From Pseudomonas sp. SST3 (GTDB taxonomy: Bacteria; Pseudomonadota; Gammaproteobacteria; Pseudomonadales; Pseudomonadaceae): a stretch of DNA of 64,000 bases. This document shows positions 1 to 8,874 of the stretch, piece by piece. The DNA lies in contig NZ_QORI02000010.1 of the NCBI RefSeq assembly GCF_003325755.1, positions 124,001 through 188,000 of the forward strand. The letters are read 5' to 3'. The first letter of the stretch is position 1. Every line of letters begins with the position of its first letter. Position numbers and translations under genes: made by a program. The notes beneath the pieces were generated by a model that saw only the letters and a list, made by a program, of their open reading frames with translations, had not been told where the DNA came from and did no database searches.

Positions 1-1
1 C

Positions 2-547
2 CGTTTCTATCAGGTGCACCCCGGCATCAAGGTGCGTGTCGAAACGAGCACCGACCTGCTCGATCTACATCAGGACGCCAGCATCGATCTGGTGATCCGC
101 TATGGCTATGGCAGCCATTCCACCCTGCACAGCCAGTGCTTGCTCGACGAATGCTTCGGCGTATATGGCGCGCCAGGGCTGCTCGCCTCCCTCGATCCGA
201 CGCGACTGACGCTGATCACTGTCCGCTGGCGTAACTCGCAGCTTTACGATCGCAGCTGGAAAGCCTGGTGCGAAGCCGCTGGCGAGTCATGGCTGGAAGC
301 CACCGAGTTGCGCGAATACGACGAGGAGCATTACGCCTTGCAGGCAGCCATCGCCGGGCAGGGTCTGGTGCTGGCGAGCAACGTGCTGGTATCGCAAAGT
401 CTGGCGATGGGACTGCTGCAACCCTACCGCCCCGAGATGACCGTCCCCGGGGCGAACTACACAGCGCTCTGCGTACCCGGCCGTGAGCGGCATCCCCCGG
501 TCAAGGCCTTCTTCGACTGGCTGAACAACGAGTCCGCCAGTCGCTGA
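2..547 (+). CDS. LysR-family transcriptional regulator, C-terminal part (5' end outside window)
   Basis: The frame is open from the first bases of the window, so this is the 3' part of a longer gene; the first in-frame GTG at 14 is not taken as the start. The visible 181 residues match the effector-binding domain of LysR regulators: an opening HPGIKVRVETSTDLLDL segment, an IDLVIRYGYG core strand, and a C-terminal VLASNVLVSQSLAMG / VKAFFDWLNNE tail of the type seen in GcvA-like members. The N-terminal helix-turn-helix is missing only because of the window edge. The target is unknown. The gene ends 6 nt before the convergent glutathione transferase gene, so it does not share a transcript with it. 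Confidence 0.85.
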   Translation, partial: RFYQVHPGIKVRVETSTDLLDLHQDASIDLVIRYGYGSHSTLHSQCLLDECFGVYGAPGLLASLDPTRLTLITVRWRNSQLYDRSWKAWCEAAGESWLEATELREYDEEHYALQAAIAGQGLVLASNVLVSQSLAMGLLQPYRPEMTVPGANYTALCVPGRERHPPVKAFFDWLNNESASR

Positions 548-553
548 GGGCTG

Positions 554-1174
554 TCAGGTCAACGGTGAGATGACTGCGGCCTGATACGCCGGGCGCTGTT
601 GCAGTCGCTCATACCAGCTACGCAGGTTTGGCAGGTCTGGGCGTTCGATGGGCATCTCGAACCAGGCGTAGGCGTAGCAACCGAGTGGAATATCGCCCAT
701 GCCAAAGGATTCGCCCGACAGATACGGCTGGTCCGCCAAGACTTGATCGGCGATGGCGAGGAGCTTGCCGCATTGCTCCAGCCCTGCATGCACGGCGGCC
801 ATGTCGCGTTTTTCGGGAGCGGTACGCACCATGTTCCAGAACACCGGACGGAAGGGCGCTGCCAGGGATGACGTCACCCAATCCATCCACTTGTCAGCCG
901 AGGCGCGCTCGCGCGGGTCAGCACTCCACAGCGTGCCCTCGCCATACTGCACGGCCAGGTAGCGAACGATGGCGTTGGATTCCCACAACACAAAGTCGCC
1001 GTGTTCGAGGCAAGGCACCAGGCGATTCGGGTTCTTCTCGGCGTATTCTGATTCACCCACTACGCCGAAAGCACCTCCCGCATCGACGCGGGTATAGGGA
1101 ACACCAAGCTCTTCCAAGCACCAGAGCGCCTTCTTCACGTTGGTCGAATTGATTCGGCCCCATAGCTTCAGCAT
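554..1174 (-). CDS. glutathione S-transferase family protein
   Basis: A 206-residue cytosolic glutathione transferase-like protein. An N-terminal thioredoxin-fold domain starts LKLWGRINSTNVKKALW; the Ser in INSTNVKK is at the place where many bacterial GSTs carry the residue that activates glutathione. VLWESNAIVRYLA supplies the usual Glu-Ser glutathione-binding pair. An all-helical C-terminal domain follows. The ATG at 1174 is chosen over an upstream in-frame start because GAGAGGG lies just ahead of it and the protein then begins exactly where the family begins. The gene is monocistronic on the minus strand. The substrate cannot be read from the sequence; a detoxification role is family knowledge. 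Confidence 0.88.
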   Translation of the reverse strand: MLKLWGRINSTNVKKALWCLEELGVPYTRVDAGGAFGVVGESEYAEKNPNRLVPCLEHGDFVLWESNAIVRYLAVQYGEGTLWSADPRERASADKWMDWVTSSLAAPFRPVFWNMVRTAPEKRDMAAVHAGLEQCGKLLAIADQVLADQPYLSGESFGMGDIPLGCYAYAWFEMPIERPDLPNLRSWYERLQQRPAYQAAVISPLT

Positions 1175-1257
1175 GCAATCACCCTCTCTTCGGTCGGCGT
1201 TCGTCGCCGCGTTCAACCCTAACCGCAAATCGATGACACGCGCGATATCCGAGCGGA

Positions 1258-3246
1258 TCAGCGTGCTTTCCTTTGCGCCGCAAGCAGGCGCGTTGCGCCT
1301 TGGACTTTCTGGGTGAACCAGAGTACCCGACTCACCCCACGAGTGATCGCCACGTAGGCCAGGCGCAGATTCTCGTCAGCCATGGCCTGGTCGTAACTGT
1401 TTCGGAAGAACCCCGAATAGGCGTAGAGCGCATTGCGCAGCGGATGTTTTTCTGGCGGCAGGCAGTCGTCGACGATGATGGCGACTTCCGCCTGCAGCCC
1501 CTTGGCCCGGTGAATGGTGTAGGCCTTGACCGGCAGCTTCTTATCCAGCTCGGCCTGGATCGCGCGCAGTGGTTCGTTGCGCCGGCTGAGCACCAATACG
1601 GCGTTACGATCCGCATTCGGCCGGGTTGCGACGTGCTCGCACTGTGCCTTGATCTCTTTGATCAGATCAGGCAAACGCGCCTTCACATCGAAGCGGGTCA
1701 CCAGCTTCACGCCGTGATCGCCGGGTTGCGTCGCCTTGCCGGCCTTGCTGATCTTTGCCTGCTTGAACTCAACGCCGGCCAATACCGCCTCGCCGTCGCG
1801 AATGATCGGCTCGATGGATCGATAGTTGGTTTCCAACAGCAGCACCCTGCTCTTCTTCGACGCGCCTCTACTTGGGAAGTACTTGTCGAAATCCATGAAC
1901 AACTCCGGCGAACTGCCACGCCAGCCATAGATCGACTGCCAATCGTCGCCAATGGCCATCAGACTCACGGCCTCGCCCTGGCTGGCCAGCGATCGATGCA
2001 GCGCCTGTAGCCATTGCACGATCTGCGGCGAGATGTCCTGGAACTCGTCGATCAACAGATGACTGAACGGTGCCAGGGCGTCCATGGAAACACTTCCGCT
2101 GCCCGACGCCAGTCGCTGTGTGAGTTGCTGGAAGGCACCGTTGAACGTCATCAACCCCTGTGCCTGCAGCGTGGTCTGGAAATGCTTCCAAAATAGGACC
2201 AGCGCCTCGATGAACCATCGTTCGCGCTCCGAGCAGGTCATCCGGCTGGTCTGCATGTGCTCGATGCGAATGCCGATGCTTTCGATGAAGCCCGCCTGTG
2301 CGTAGAACACTTCGAACAGCGGAGCCGGAGCGAACTCTCCTGCCAGCTTGAACATATCCAGCGGCGCCTTTGGCAGGGTGCGTTTAGCGTTTTCGGTGAC
2401 AGGCGGTGGCAGATCCAGCAGCTTGTGAACCAGCGTGCGGAAGCCATCCTCTTCGGCGTAACAACGCTGGTACGCCTGCTTCAGCAGCCGCTGCTGTGCC
2501 GGGCGCAGACGCGAGGACGTCAGCGGATTGTCCAGCTCAGTCGGCGAGGCGCCCTTATCGTCCAGCTGTTCGAACCACACCGGTTTTCCCAACACATCCC
2601 TGGCCAGCTCGGCCATAGACGAGTGGAAGGTGCGCACGCATCGGCGAACCGTGGCCGGGTCGAATTCGACATTCCAGAAACCCAGCACCCTGATCAGCTG
2701 CTCGCGCAGTTGCGCGCAGGATGCGTTGGTAAATGAGATCACCGTAAGCCGCTCCGGCGGAATCTCCAGGTGACACAGCATGAACACCACCCGAAGTACG
2801 AGTGTGGTGGATTTGCCTGAACCGGCGCCCGCGAAAATCCGCGTCACTGGGCTGTCGCTGAGGATCATTGCCCATTGTTCTTCGGATGGCGCGCAGATCA
2901 CACCGGCGTCGACCGCACGACCGACGCGCAGACGCATGGCCTGAATCTGCTGATCCTCGACGGAAAGTTTTGCCGGGCCATAGATGCCTTCGCCACCGGG
3001 CTTGCGCGGTTTGGCTCGTGGCTTGGCGGGCTGCGTGGGCTTGGCGAAGGACTCGGCTTTCTTGACGCTGCGGTCGAGCGTGGGAGATGACTTGGAGGCG
3101 CGCTTGCCGGCCTGCTTGGGAACAGCACCGGGCCAGGGCCGCAGCACCAAGTTATCTTCCGATTGCAGATAGGCCGAGGTGCGGGGGAAACAACGCGCCA
3201 GCGCACCCGAGATGAGCAGCTTGTAGCGCTTGACGGCAGACAACAT
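1258..3246 (-). CDS. UvrD/Rep-like superfamily 1 ATP-dependent DNA helicase
   Basis: A 662-residue SF1A helicase. Visible motifs are Walker A GAGSGKST (residues 140-147), the Ia-like TVISFTNASCAQLREQL, Walker B DEFQD (400-404), motif III GDDWQSIYGWRG, motif V TIHRAKGLQAEVAIIV and motif VI RLAYVAITRGVSRVLWF. The first 90 residues are an unusual Lys/Pro/Ala-rich, probably disordered extension with no helicase motif. The protein is shorter than UvrD (about 720 residues) and is not a close UvrD, Rep or PcrA copy, so the symbol is left blank. It is divergent from uvsE across about 200 bp, which suggests a DNA-repair role by context. The start at 3246 has only a weak ribosome-binding site, so the true start could lie a little downstream. 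Confidence 0.85.
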   Translation of the reverse strand: MLSAVKRYKLLISGALARCFPRTSAYLQSEDNLVLRPWPGAVPKQAGKRASKSSPTLDRSVKKAESFAKPTQPAKPRAKPRKPGGEGIYGPAKLSVEDQQIQAMRLRVGRAVDAGVICAPSEEQWAMILSDSPVTRIFAGAGSGKSTTLVLRVVFMLCHLEIPPERLTVISFTNASCAQLREQLIRVLGFWNVEFDPATVRRCVRTFHSSMAELARDVLGKPVWFEQLDDKGASPTELDNPLTSSRLRPAQQRLLKQAYQRCYAEEDGFRTLVHKLLDLPPPVTENAKRTLPKAPLDMFKLAGEFAPAPLFEVFYAQAGFIESIGIRIEHMQTSRMTCSERERWFIEALVLFWKHFQTTLQAQGLMTFNGAFQQLTQRLASGSGSVSMDALAPFSHLLIDEFQDISPQIVQWLQALHRSLASQGEAVSLMAIGDDWQSIYGWRGSSPELFMDFDKYFPSRGASKKSRVLLLETNYRSIEPIIRDGEAVLAGVEFKQAKISKAGKATQPGDHGVKLVTRFDVKARLPDLIKEIKAQCEHVATRPNADRNAVLVLSRRNEPLRAIQAELDKKLPVKAYTIHRAKGLQAEVAIIVDDCLPPEKHPLRNALYAYSGFFRNSYDQAMADENLRLAYVAITRGVSRVLWFTQKVQGATRLLAAQRKAR

Positions 3247-3249
3247 GAA

Positions 3250-3278
3250 ATCAACCAGAGCATGAACAGATGGTTGAT
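3250..3278. promoter_or_regulatory. inverted repeat in the helicase-uvsE divergent region
   Basis: A perfect 8-bp inverted repeat, ATCAACCA then TGGTTGAT, with a 13-bp spacer. It sits immediately upstream of the helicase start codon and 170 bp upstream of uvsE. It does not resemble a LexA box (CTG-N10-CAG). It may be an operator, or a leader hairpin if transcribed toward uvsE. No ligand or protein can be inferred. Confidence 0.3.
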
Positions 3279-3450
3279 ATGGTAAGGGTTTTTCGCGATG
3301 GGCTGGCGTCTGACCGCACAGTGGCCGCCCTGCGTTAGAACACGACGTTCGTCACCTGCATGGCACCCTGCGGGCGAGCTGACGACTAAACAGAACAGTC
3401 GTCCGCGACGCTTGCCGCATATCCATTGCGCAACACGCCACAGGCCCCCC

Positions 3451-4488
3451 ATGTACAGAATCGGTTTCGCCTGCATGTATCGGCATCCCGGCCATAGCGA
3501 ATCGCTGAAGGAGCTGGAGGCCATCGAGCGCGCATTCAATCCGCGCTCAACCACGCTGCGCTGGCTCAACAGCGTGTCCCAGGACATCGCTCGTGAAAAG
3601 CTCAGCGGCATCATCGAACACAACCTGGCCGCGCAGCTGCGCCTGCTCGACTACGTTGGCAGCTTGCCAGCGCCATTGCGCATGCTCCGGCTGAGCAGCG
3701 ATCTGCTGCCGTTCTACAGCCACCCCGAGGCCGCCGAGTTTTACCAGCAGTCCGAGGTCAGAGCGACCCTGGAGGCCGGATTCGCCAGAATAGGCGAGTG
3801 CGCAAGAGCGCAGGCCATTCGCTTGTCGCTGCATCCGGGTCAGTACTGCGTGCTGGGGTCGGATAAGCCGCAGGTGGTGGAAAACAGCCTGGCGGAATTC
3901 GAGTACCACGCCGACATGATCCGCATGATGGGCTTCGGCCGGCAGTTCCAGGACTTCAAATGCAACGTGCATATCGCTGGCCGTCTGGGCGTCGATGGCA
4001 TCCGTGCTGTCTGGCCGCGCCTGTCGCAGGAAGCGCGCCACTGCATTACCTTCGAGAACGAAGAAAAGACGTATGGCGTCGATGACTGCCTGCAGCTAGC
4101 CGATCTGGCACCCGTTGTGCTGGATATCCATCATTGCTGGGTCAACGAGGAGCGCTATATCGACCCGCATGACGAACGCGTGGCGCAGATCATCGACAGC
4201 TGGCGTGGCGTGAGACCGACCATGCATTACTCGCAGCCACCGGAAAGCTTGATCGCCGAGGGGTTTTCAGCGGAAGAGAAACTCGAGATGCACGCCCTGC
4301 TACAGCGTGTAAGCAAGCGCGACCTCTACAGCCACAGCAAGCGCATGTGGAATCGCTGGACGAACCTTTACGCCCGTGAGTTTCTGGATCGCTTCGACAT
4401 CATGTTCGAGGCCAAGGACAAGAACCTGGCCGCGCTGGATTACTTCGCCGATTACCTGGCGGACGAGGAGGCTTCGAATCTGCGGTAA
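3451..4488 (+). CDS. uvsE: UV DNA-damage endonuclease (UVDE/UvsE family)
   Basis: A 345-residue TIM-barrel nuclease that in characterised relatives nicks DNA 5' to UV photoproducts and starts an alternative excision-repair route. Family hallmarks are present in order: RIGFACMYRHP at the N-terminus, RLSSDLLPFYSH, a metal-binding His in LSLHPGQYCVLGS, Glu in ITFENEEKTYG, His pair in VLDIHHCWVNEE, His in TMHYSQPPE, and Glu in DIMFEAKDKN near the end. The ATG at 3451 is chosen because it starts directly at the first barrel strand; a longer frame from 3298 would add a low-complexity 51-residue leader not typical of the family. It is divergent from the helicase gene. Confidence 0.88.
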   Translation: MYRIGFACMYRHPGHSESLKELEAIERAFNPRSTTLRWLNSVSQDIAREKLSGIIEHNLAAQLRLLDYVGSLPAPLRMLRLSSDLLPFYSHPEAAEFYQQSEVRATLEAGFARIGECARAQAIRLSLHPGQYCVLGSDKPQVVENSLAEFEYHADMIRMMGFGRQFQDFKCNVHIAGRLGVDGIRAVWPRLSQEARHCITFENEEKTYGVDDCLQLADLAPVVLDIHHCWVNEERYIDPHDERVAQIIDSWRGVRPTMHYSQPPESLIAEGFSAEEKLEMHALLQRVSKRDLYSHSKRMWNRWTNLYAREFLDRFDIMFEAKDKNLAALDYFADYLADEEASNLR

Positions 4489-4711
4489 CGCGAGGTCAAC
4501 GACACAGATGCCGGCGCGTCTGAACTCGCTGGCACGGTAAGGCGAAAGCGCGAAGGCAATGGACTGTTGGTACAGGAGGAATTGTTGCCGGTATGCGCAG
4601 TATTGTTTGTCACCGCGTGCCAAACGCGGGCTAGATCACTCGTAAAAGCTATAGGGCTGCGGATGGCAGCCCTGCGCAAGCCCCGTGACGGTTTGCGCAG
4701 GGTGGCGAGGG

Positions 4712-4930
4712 TTAGGAATTCCTTACGTGAATCTCATGTTCCCGACGCTTGGCCAACGCATCGGCGGCGACGAGCGCCAACAGTGGTAGCACACCGACCT
4801 TGAGTGCCAGGTCCCAGGATCCAAGGAAACCAATAAGTACCGCTCCTACAACGACGATTATGGCTATGCAATGTGCACAGAAGCGCCACAATTCGAGTGC
4901 AACGACCTGAGCATTCTGGTTGTTGATCAT
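4712..4930 (-). CDS. small two-helix membrane protein of unknown function
   Basis: A 72-residue protein starting MINNQNAQVVALELWRF. Two hydrophobic stretches, about residues 14-33 (AHCIAIIVVVGAVLIGFLG) and 38-55 (KVGVLPLLALVAADALA), suggest a helical hairpin in the inner membrane; the tail is basic and charged. A strong GAGAGGGG ribosome-binding site precedes the ATG at 4930, which is why the longer 96-residue frame is not used. I do not recognise a family. It stands alone on the minus strand with over 200 bp on each side. Confidence 0.6.
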   Translation of the reverse strand: MINNQNAQVVALELWRFCAHCIAIIVVVGAVLIGFLGSWDLALKVGVLPLLALVAADALAKRREHEIHVRNS

Positions 4931-5150
4931 ACTGAGCCCCTCTCTTGTTGTAGTCGCCTTGTATAGGTTCAGCGTAGCTTTCCTGAGCACATGCGCAAAC
5001 ACATTTTTGTTTCATTAATGTGTCTAGCACGCAGGTTACAGCGATTTTTCACAATGGTTCGGTTAAAGCCAAACGGCCCGATGCGCGGCGCCGAGATACC
5101 TGTTGCCGCCCTCCGCAGGCAACAGGCGCGGTACCCCTGTCAGCGGCGAG

Positions 5151-6290
5151 CTAGCGGTTGCCTGCGAGAATCTCGTCCAGTGCCTGTTCCAGAATATTCA
5201 CGGTACGGTCGAGGTTTTTTAACTTCTCCAATCCGAATAGACCGATGCGGAAGGTTCGGAAATCGCTCGGCTCGTCACATTGCATTGGTATGCCAGCTGC
5301 GATCTGCAACCCTTTCGCGGCAAACTTGCTGCCGCTCTTGATTTCGCTGTCGGTCGTGTAGCACACCACGACGCCTGGCGCCTCGAAGCCATCGGCCGCA
5401 ACGCTGCTGAACCCCTTCTCGGCCAATAGCGTCCGCACCCGCTGGCCCAGCTCAAGTTGCTGGGTACGGAGGGTCTGGAAGTCATAGCCCTTGGTTTCCA
5501 ACATGACATCACGGAAACGCGCCAAGGCATCGGTCGGCATGGTCGCGTGATAGGCATGCCCACCCTGTTCGTAGGCCTGCATGATCTGCAGCCATTTCTT
5601 CAAATCACAGGCAAAGCTGCTGCTCCGTGTTGCCTCGATGCGAGACAGCGCCGCTTTGCTGAGCATTACCAGCGCACAGCAAGGCGATGCGCTCCAGCCT
5701 TTTTGCGGCGCGCTGATCAGCACATCGACCCCGCTTGCCTGCATGTCCACCCAGAGGGCGCCGGAGGCGATGCAATCCAGAACGAACAGACCACCGACCG
5801 CATGCACGGCGTCGCCTACTGCACGTAGATAGTCGTCAGGCAGGATCATCCCGGACGAGGTTTCGACATGGGGCGCGAACACCAGGTCCGGCTTCTGCGC
5901 GGCAATGGTTGCGACTACTTCGTCTATCGGCGCCGGAAAGTACGCCGCCTGGGACGCTTGGCTTTGCGGTCGCGCCTTGAGCACCGTGGTCCGCTCTGGA
6001 ATCGCGCCCATCTCGAATATCTGGCTCCAGCGATAACTGAACCAGCCATTGCGAATCACCAGACATCTGCGTTCATGCGCCAACTGGCGCGCTACCGCTT
6101 CCATACCGAAGGTGCCACTGCCCGGCACTACTGCCACCGCATCGGCGTTGTAGACGGATCTGAGCGTGGTGGAAATATCGTTCATCACGGTCTGGAACGA
6201 CCGGGACATGTGATTCAGGGATCGGTCCGTGAAAACAACCGAATATTCAATCAGCCCATCGGGATCGACGTGTGGGTAAAGGTCCGACAT
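5151..6290 (-). CDS. class V aminotransferase (alanine-glyoxylate/serine-pyruvate type), PLP-dependent
   Basis: A 379-residue fold-type I PLP enzyme. The PGSGTFGMEAVARQL segment (residues 56-70) contacts cofactor phosphate, Asp172 in LDCIASGALW pairs with the pyridine nitrogen, and Lys197 in SAPQKGWSASP is the predicted Schiff-base lysine. Length and motif order match alanine-glyoxylate/serine-pyruvate/2-aminoethylphosphonate aminotransferases; the substrate cannot be decided. The ATG at 6290 follows a GGAG site and gives the usual N-terminus, whereas the frame open to 6428 adds an atypical leader. The gene is monocistronic, with no phosphonate or glycine-pathway genes beside it. Confidence 0.85.
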   Translation of the reverse strand: MSDLYPHVDPDGLIEYSVVFTDRSLNHMSRSFQTVMNDISTTLRSVYNADAVAVVPGSGTFGMEAVARQLAHERRCLVIRNGWFSYRWSQIFEMGAIPERTTVLKARPQSQASQAAYFPAPIDEVVATIAAQKPDLVFAPHVETSSGMILPDDYLRAVGDAVHAVGGLFVLDCIASGALWVDMQASGVDVLISAPQKGWSASPCCALVMLSKAALSRIEATRSSSFACDLKKWLQIMQAYEQGGHAYHATMPTDALARFRDVMLETKGYDFQTLRTQQLELGQRVRTLLAEKGFSSVAADGFEAPGVVVCYTTDSEIKSGSKFAAKGLQIAAGIPMQCDEPSDFRTFRIGLFGLEKLKNLDRTVNILEQALDEILAGNR

Positions 6291-6868
6291 GGAATAGCTC
6301 CGCAGCAAGAGACCCAACATCGACCCTGCCCGAAGCCCGAACGCTTTACAAGCGCCACCAACCCCCGCCACCGCATCTCCGTGCCGTGCGAAAACGTGCC
6401 AACCAACCCAGGCGGCCTGAAGCGCCACAACGCATACCTATTTATAGAAGTTCAATAAGCAACTTACCGCCTGTCGGATTCATGCCAAATAGTCACAGGT
6501 GATTGATTAACAGCTAGTTCAAAAAAATGGCGCCATAAATGCTCATCGCCTAGCAATTCAGGGCCTCGAAACGAGTTCTACTTGATCAGCGACATGGCTA
6601 TCTAGTATCAAACTAGTGTCACTGAATACTATTGACGGTTTATTGGCGGCATTAATAAGGCGTTCGCGGTTTTAATCATAAATAAAACGAATTATAAAAG
6701 CGCAACCGAAGCAGCAGGCCGGCCTGGTCGCCCCGCCGCTTCGTCTAGCAGTTCGTTCTGTTTGTGGATTCCGTCTGCTCCGGCAGCGCCCTTTATTGAT
6801 CGATTCCCTGTCGCTTCGCTTCAGCGAGACGCCTCGTCACGTTTCGCTGTTCCCGTCACGGTGAGCTC
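6291..6868. other. AT-rich intergenic region upstream of the secreted glycosidase
   Basis: A 578-bp gap between divergent genes, clearly more AT-rich than the flanks between about 6430 and 6710, with runs such as ATAAATAAAACGAATTATAA. No ORF with a ribosome-binding site and no clear hairpin is visible. A TTGACG at 6632 with TAATAA 15 bp downstream is only a weak promoter candidate. The composition suits a regulated or nucleoid-protein-bound promoter for the downstream gene, or older acquired DNA. Confidence 0.35.
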
Positions 6869-8611
6869 ATGCCTATTACAACCTTTCCGAGCGCCAACAA
6901 AGGCCTCATTTCCGTCATAGCCCTAACCGCCCTGCTGGGCTTTCTTCCCGGCGTCAGCAATGTTCATGCTGCAACCACTGGCGGCACGAGCGCAGCGGGA
7001 ATCTCCTATTCAGCGCTGATCAACAAATTCACCAACAGCTATTGGCTGAATGGCTCCTGGCGTGCGTCAGCAGGCGTTTCGGTCGCTGCGACTCAGCAGA
7101 ACATCGAGGCGTTTCGTGTCGGTACATCCGTACGAACCGCAGACGGCCAGATCCGCACCGTCACGTCGATCAAGCCTGCAAGCGGCGCGCTGACCGTTTT
7201 CATGAATGGTCCAGCCCTGGATGGCAACGTTATCGGTTATCCGAACCGCCTGAGCGTGAGCAACACCGCCGGTCCGACTCCGGTCGCCACTACGCCGGAT
7301 AGCGAGCCCGTCGCTGCATCGAGCCACGCCTCGCTGATCAACAAGTTCACCAACGCCTACTGGCTCAACGGGTCCTGGCGCGCATCAGCAGGCGTTTCGA
7401 TCGCTGCCACCGCCCAGAACAAGGCGACCTTCGTGGCCGGCGCATCGGTACGCACGGCGGATGGCCAGGTACGCACCGTCACTTCGGTAAAGCCGGCCAG
7501 CGGCGCGCTGACCGTATTCATGGATGGCCCCGTCCTTGACGGCAACGTCATCGGCTATCCGAACAAGCTAAGCCTGGCCCCGTCCCCGACCCTCTTGCCG
7601 GCTACCCCTTCGGCTCCGCTGGCAGAGGTAACACTGCCAGCGCGCGAGCCCGTACAACTCGTCGGCGTCGCTCTGTCCGGTGCCGCATTCGGGCCCTCGG
7701 TTCTACCGGGCAAGCATGGCACCAACTACATCTATCCGGCCGAGTCGTATTACAAAAAGTACGCCGAACAGGGTCTGAAACTGGTCCGCCTGCCATTTCT
7801 CTGGGAGCGCATCCAGCCGCAACTGGACACCGAGCTCGACGCTGCGCAGTTGGCGCTGCTCACGCAATCGCTCGACTTCGCACAGAAGCACGGCGTAAAG
7901 GTCGTGCTGGACATGCACAACTACTACCGTTACTACCGCGAGCCGATCGGCTCGGAAAGCGTACCGATCAAGTCGTTCGCCAACGCCTGGAAACGTATCG
8001 CGCTGAAAATAGGCGATCACCCGGCGCTCAGCGGTTATGGCCTGATGAACGAGCCGAACACCAAGGGGCTCTGGCCTGCAGCCGCACTGGCAGCAGCCAA
8101 AGAGATCCGCAAGGTCGACCGGACTAACTGGATCTATGTCGCCGGGGATCGTTTCTCCAGCGCCTGGCACTGGCCGCAGTCCAACACTCAGCTCATCGCC
8201 GACCCATGGATGCGCGACCCTGAGAACAAGCTGATCTTCGAGGCCCACATGTACCTCGACCGCGATACGTCGGGTATGTATGTCGACAAGACCGAGACCT
8301 TCGCTCCGGACCTGGGGATCATTCGCGCCAAGCCATTCGTAGATTGGCTGCGGACCAATAATCTGCGCGGCTTCATTGGCGAGATGGGCGTTCCGAACTA
8401 TGCCCCCGATGCGATCGTCGCGATGGATAACCTGCTTGGCTATCTGCGCGAGAACTGTGTGCCTCTCACTTACTGGGCCGGGGGCCCGTGGTGGGGCAAC
8501 TACATACTCGCATTGGACGTCTCGGGCGGCGCGGAGCAACCCCAGCTACCGATCCTGCGAAAGCACGCTGCCACACCGAACAGCTGCGTAGCGATTGGTG
8601 AGCCGCTGTAA
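6869..8611 (+). CDS. secreted glycoside hydrolase, GH5-like, with two tandem N-terminal modules
   Basis: A 580-residue protein. An N-terminal signal peptide (about 1-34, ending NVHA) predicts export. Residues 46-130 and 152-236 are two copies, roughly four-fifths identical, of an 85-residue module beginning with ALINKFTN or SLINKFTN and containing YWLNGSWRASAGVS. Residues 262-575 form a TIM-barrel cellulase-type domain: Arg307 in KLVRLPF, His350 in VLDMHNYY, the acid/base Glu395 in GLMNEPN, His460 in FEAHMYLD, and the nucleophile Glu505 in FIGEMGVPN. All key GH5 residues are present, so it should be active on a beta-glucan or related polysaccharide; the substrate is not decidable. It is a single gene followed by a good terminator. 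Confidence 0.85.
   Translation: MPITTFPSANKGLISVIALTALLGFLPGVSNVHAATTGGTSAAGISYSALINKFTNSYWLNGSWRASAGVSVAATQQNIEAFRVGTSVRTADGQIRTVTSIKPASGALTVFMNGPALDGNVIGYPNRLSVSNTAGPTPVATTPDSEPVAASSHASLINKFTNAYWLNGSWRASAGVSIAATAQNKATFVAGASVRTADGQVRTVTSVKPASGALTVFMDGPVLDGNVIGYPNKLSLAPSPTLLPATPSAPLAEVTLPAREPVQLVGVALSGAAFGPSVLPGKHGTNYIYPAESYYKKYAEQGLKLVRLPFLWERIQPQLDTELDAAQLALLTQSLDFAQKHGVKVVLDMHNYYRYYREPIGSESVPIKSFANAWKRIALKIGDHPALSGYGLMNEPNTKGLWPAAALAAAKEIRKVDRTNWIYVAGDRFSSAWHWPQSNTQLIADPWMRDPENKLIFEAHMYLDRDTSGMYVDKTETFAPDLGIIRAKPFVDWLRTNNLRGFIGEMGVPNYAPDAIVAMDNLLGYLRENCVPLTYWAGGPWWGNYILALDVSGGAEQPQLPILRKHAATPNSCVAIGEPL
7004..7576 (+). repeat. tandem 85-residue module duplication inside the GH5 gene
   Basis: Two copies, 7004-7258 and 7322-7576, separated by a 21-residue Thr/Pro/Ala/Ser linker. 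Both carry the strings LINKFTN, YWLNGSWRASAGVS, VRTADGQ, KPASGALTVFM and DGNVIGYPN. The DNA is also closely similar, so the duplication is recent or under gene conversion. The placement before a catalytic domain is that of a carbohydrate-binding or surface-anchoring module, but I do not recognise the family. Confidence 0.8.
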
Positions 8612-8635
8612 TACGGTTGAAAGCAACGGAATCGA

Positions 8636-8670
8636 AGGCCCTGTCACGTTCTGCGTGGCAGGCCTTTTTT
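8636..8670 (+). terminator. rho-independent terminator after the glycosidase gene
   Basis: An AGGCC..GTCACG stem pairs with CGTGGCAGGCCT across a short TTCTG loop and is followed by a run of six T. It lies 25 bp after the glycosidase stop codon. Confidence 0.85.
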
Positions 8671-8766
8671 CTCCATTTCTCGCCTACGCTCTAGTAAAGG
8701 CGTGGTTCTTGACGGCGCTGTAGTACAACGCAAGCGGAACCAATCACCAGATCAACAGGACGAATC

Positions 8767-8821
<55 letters not shown>

Positions 8822-8874
8822 TCAGGCATCTGAATGGATTGACATGACGTCGAGCCGAAGCGCCGAGGATCGGA

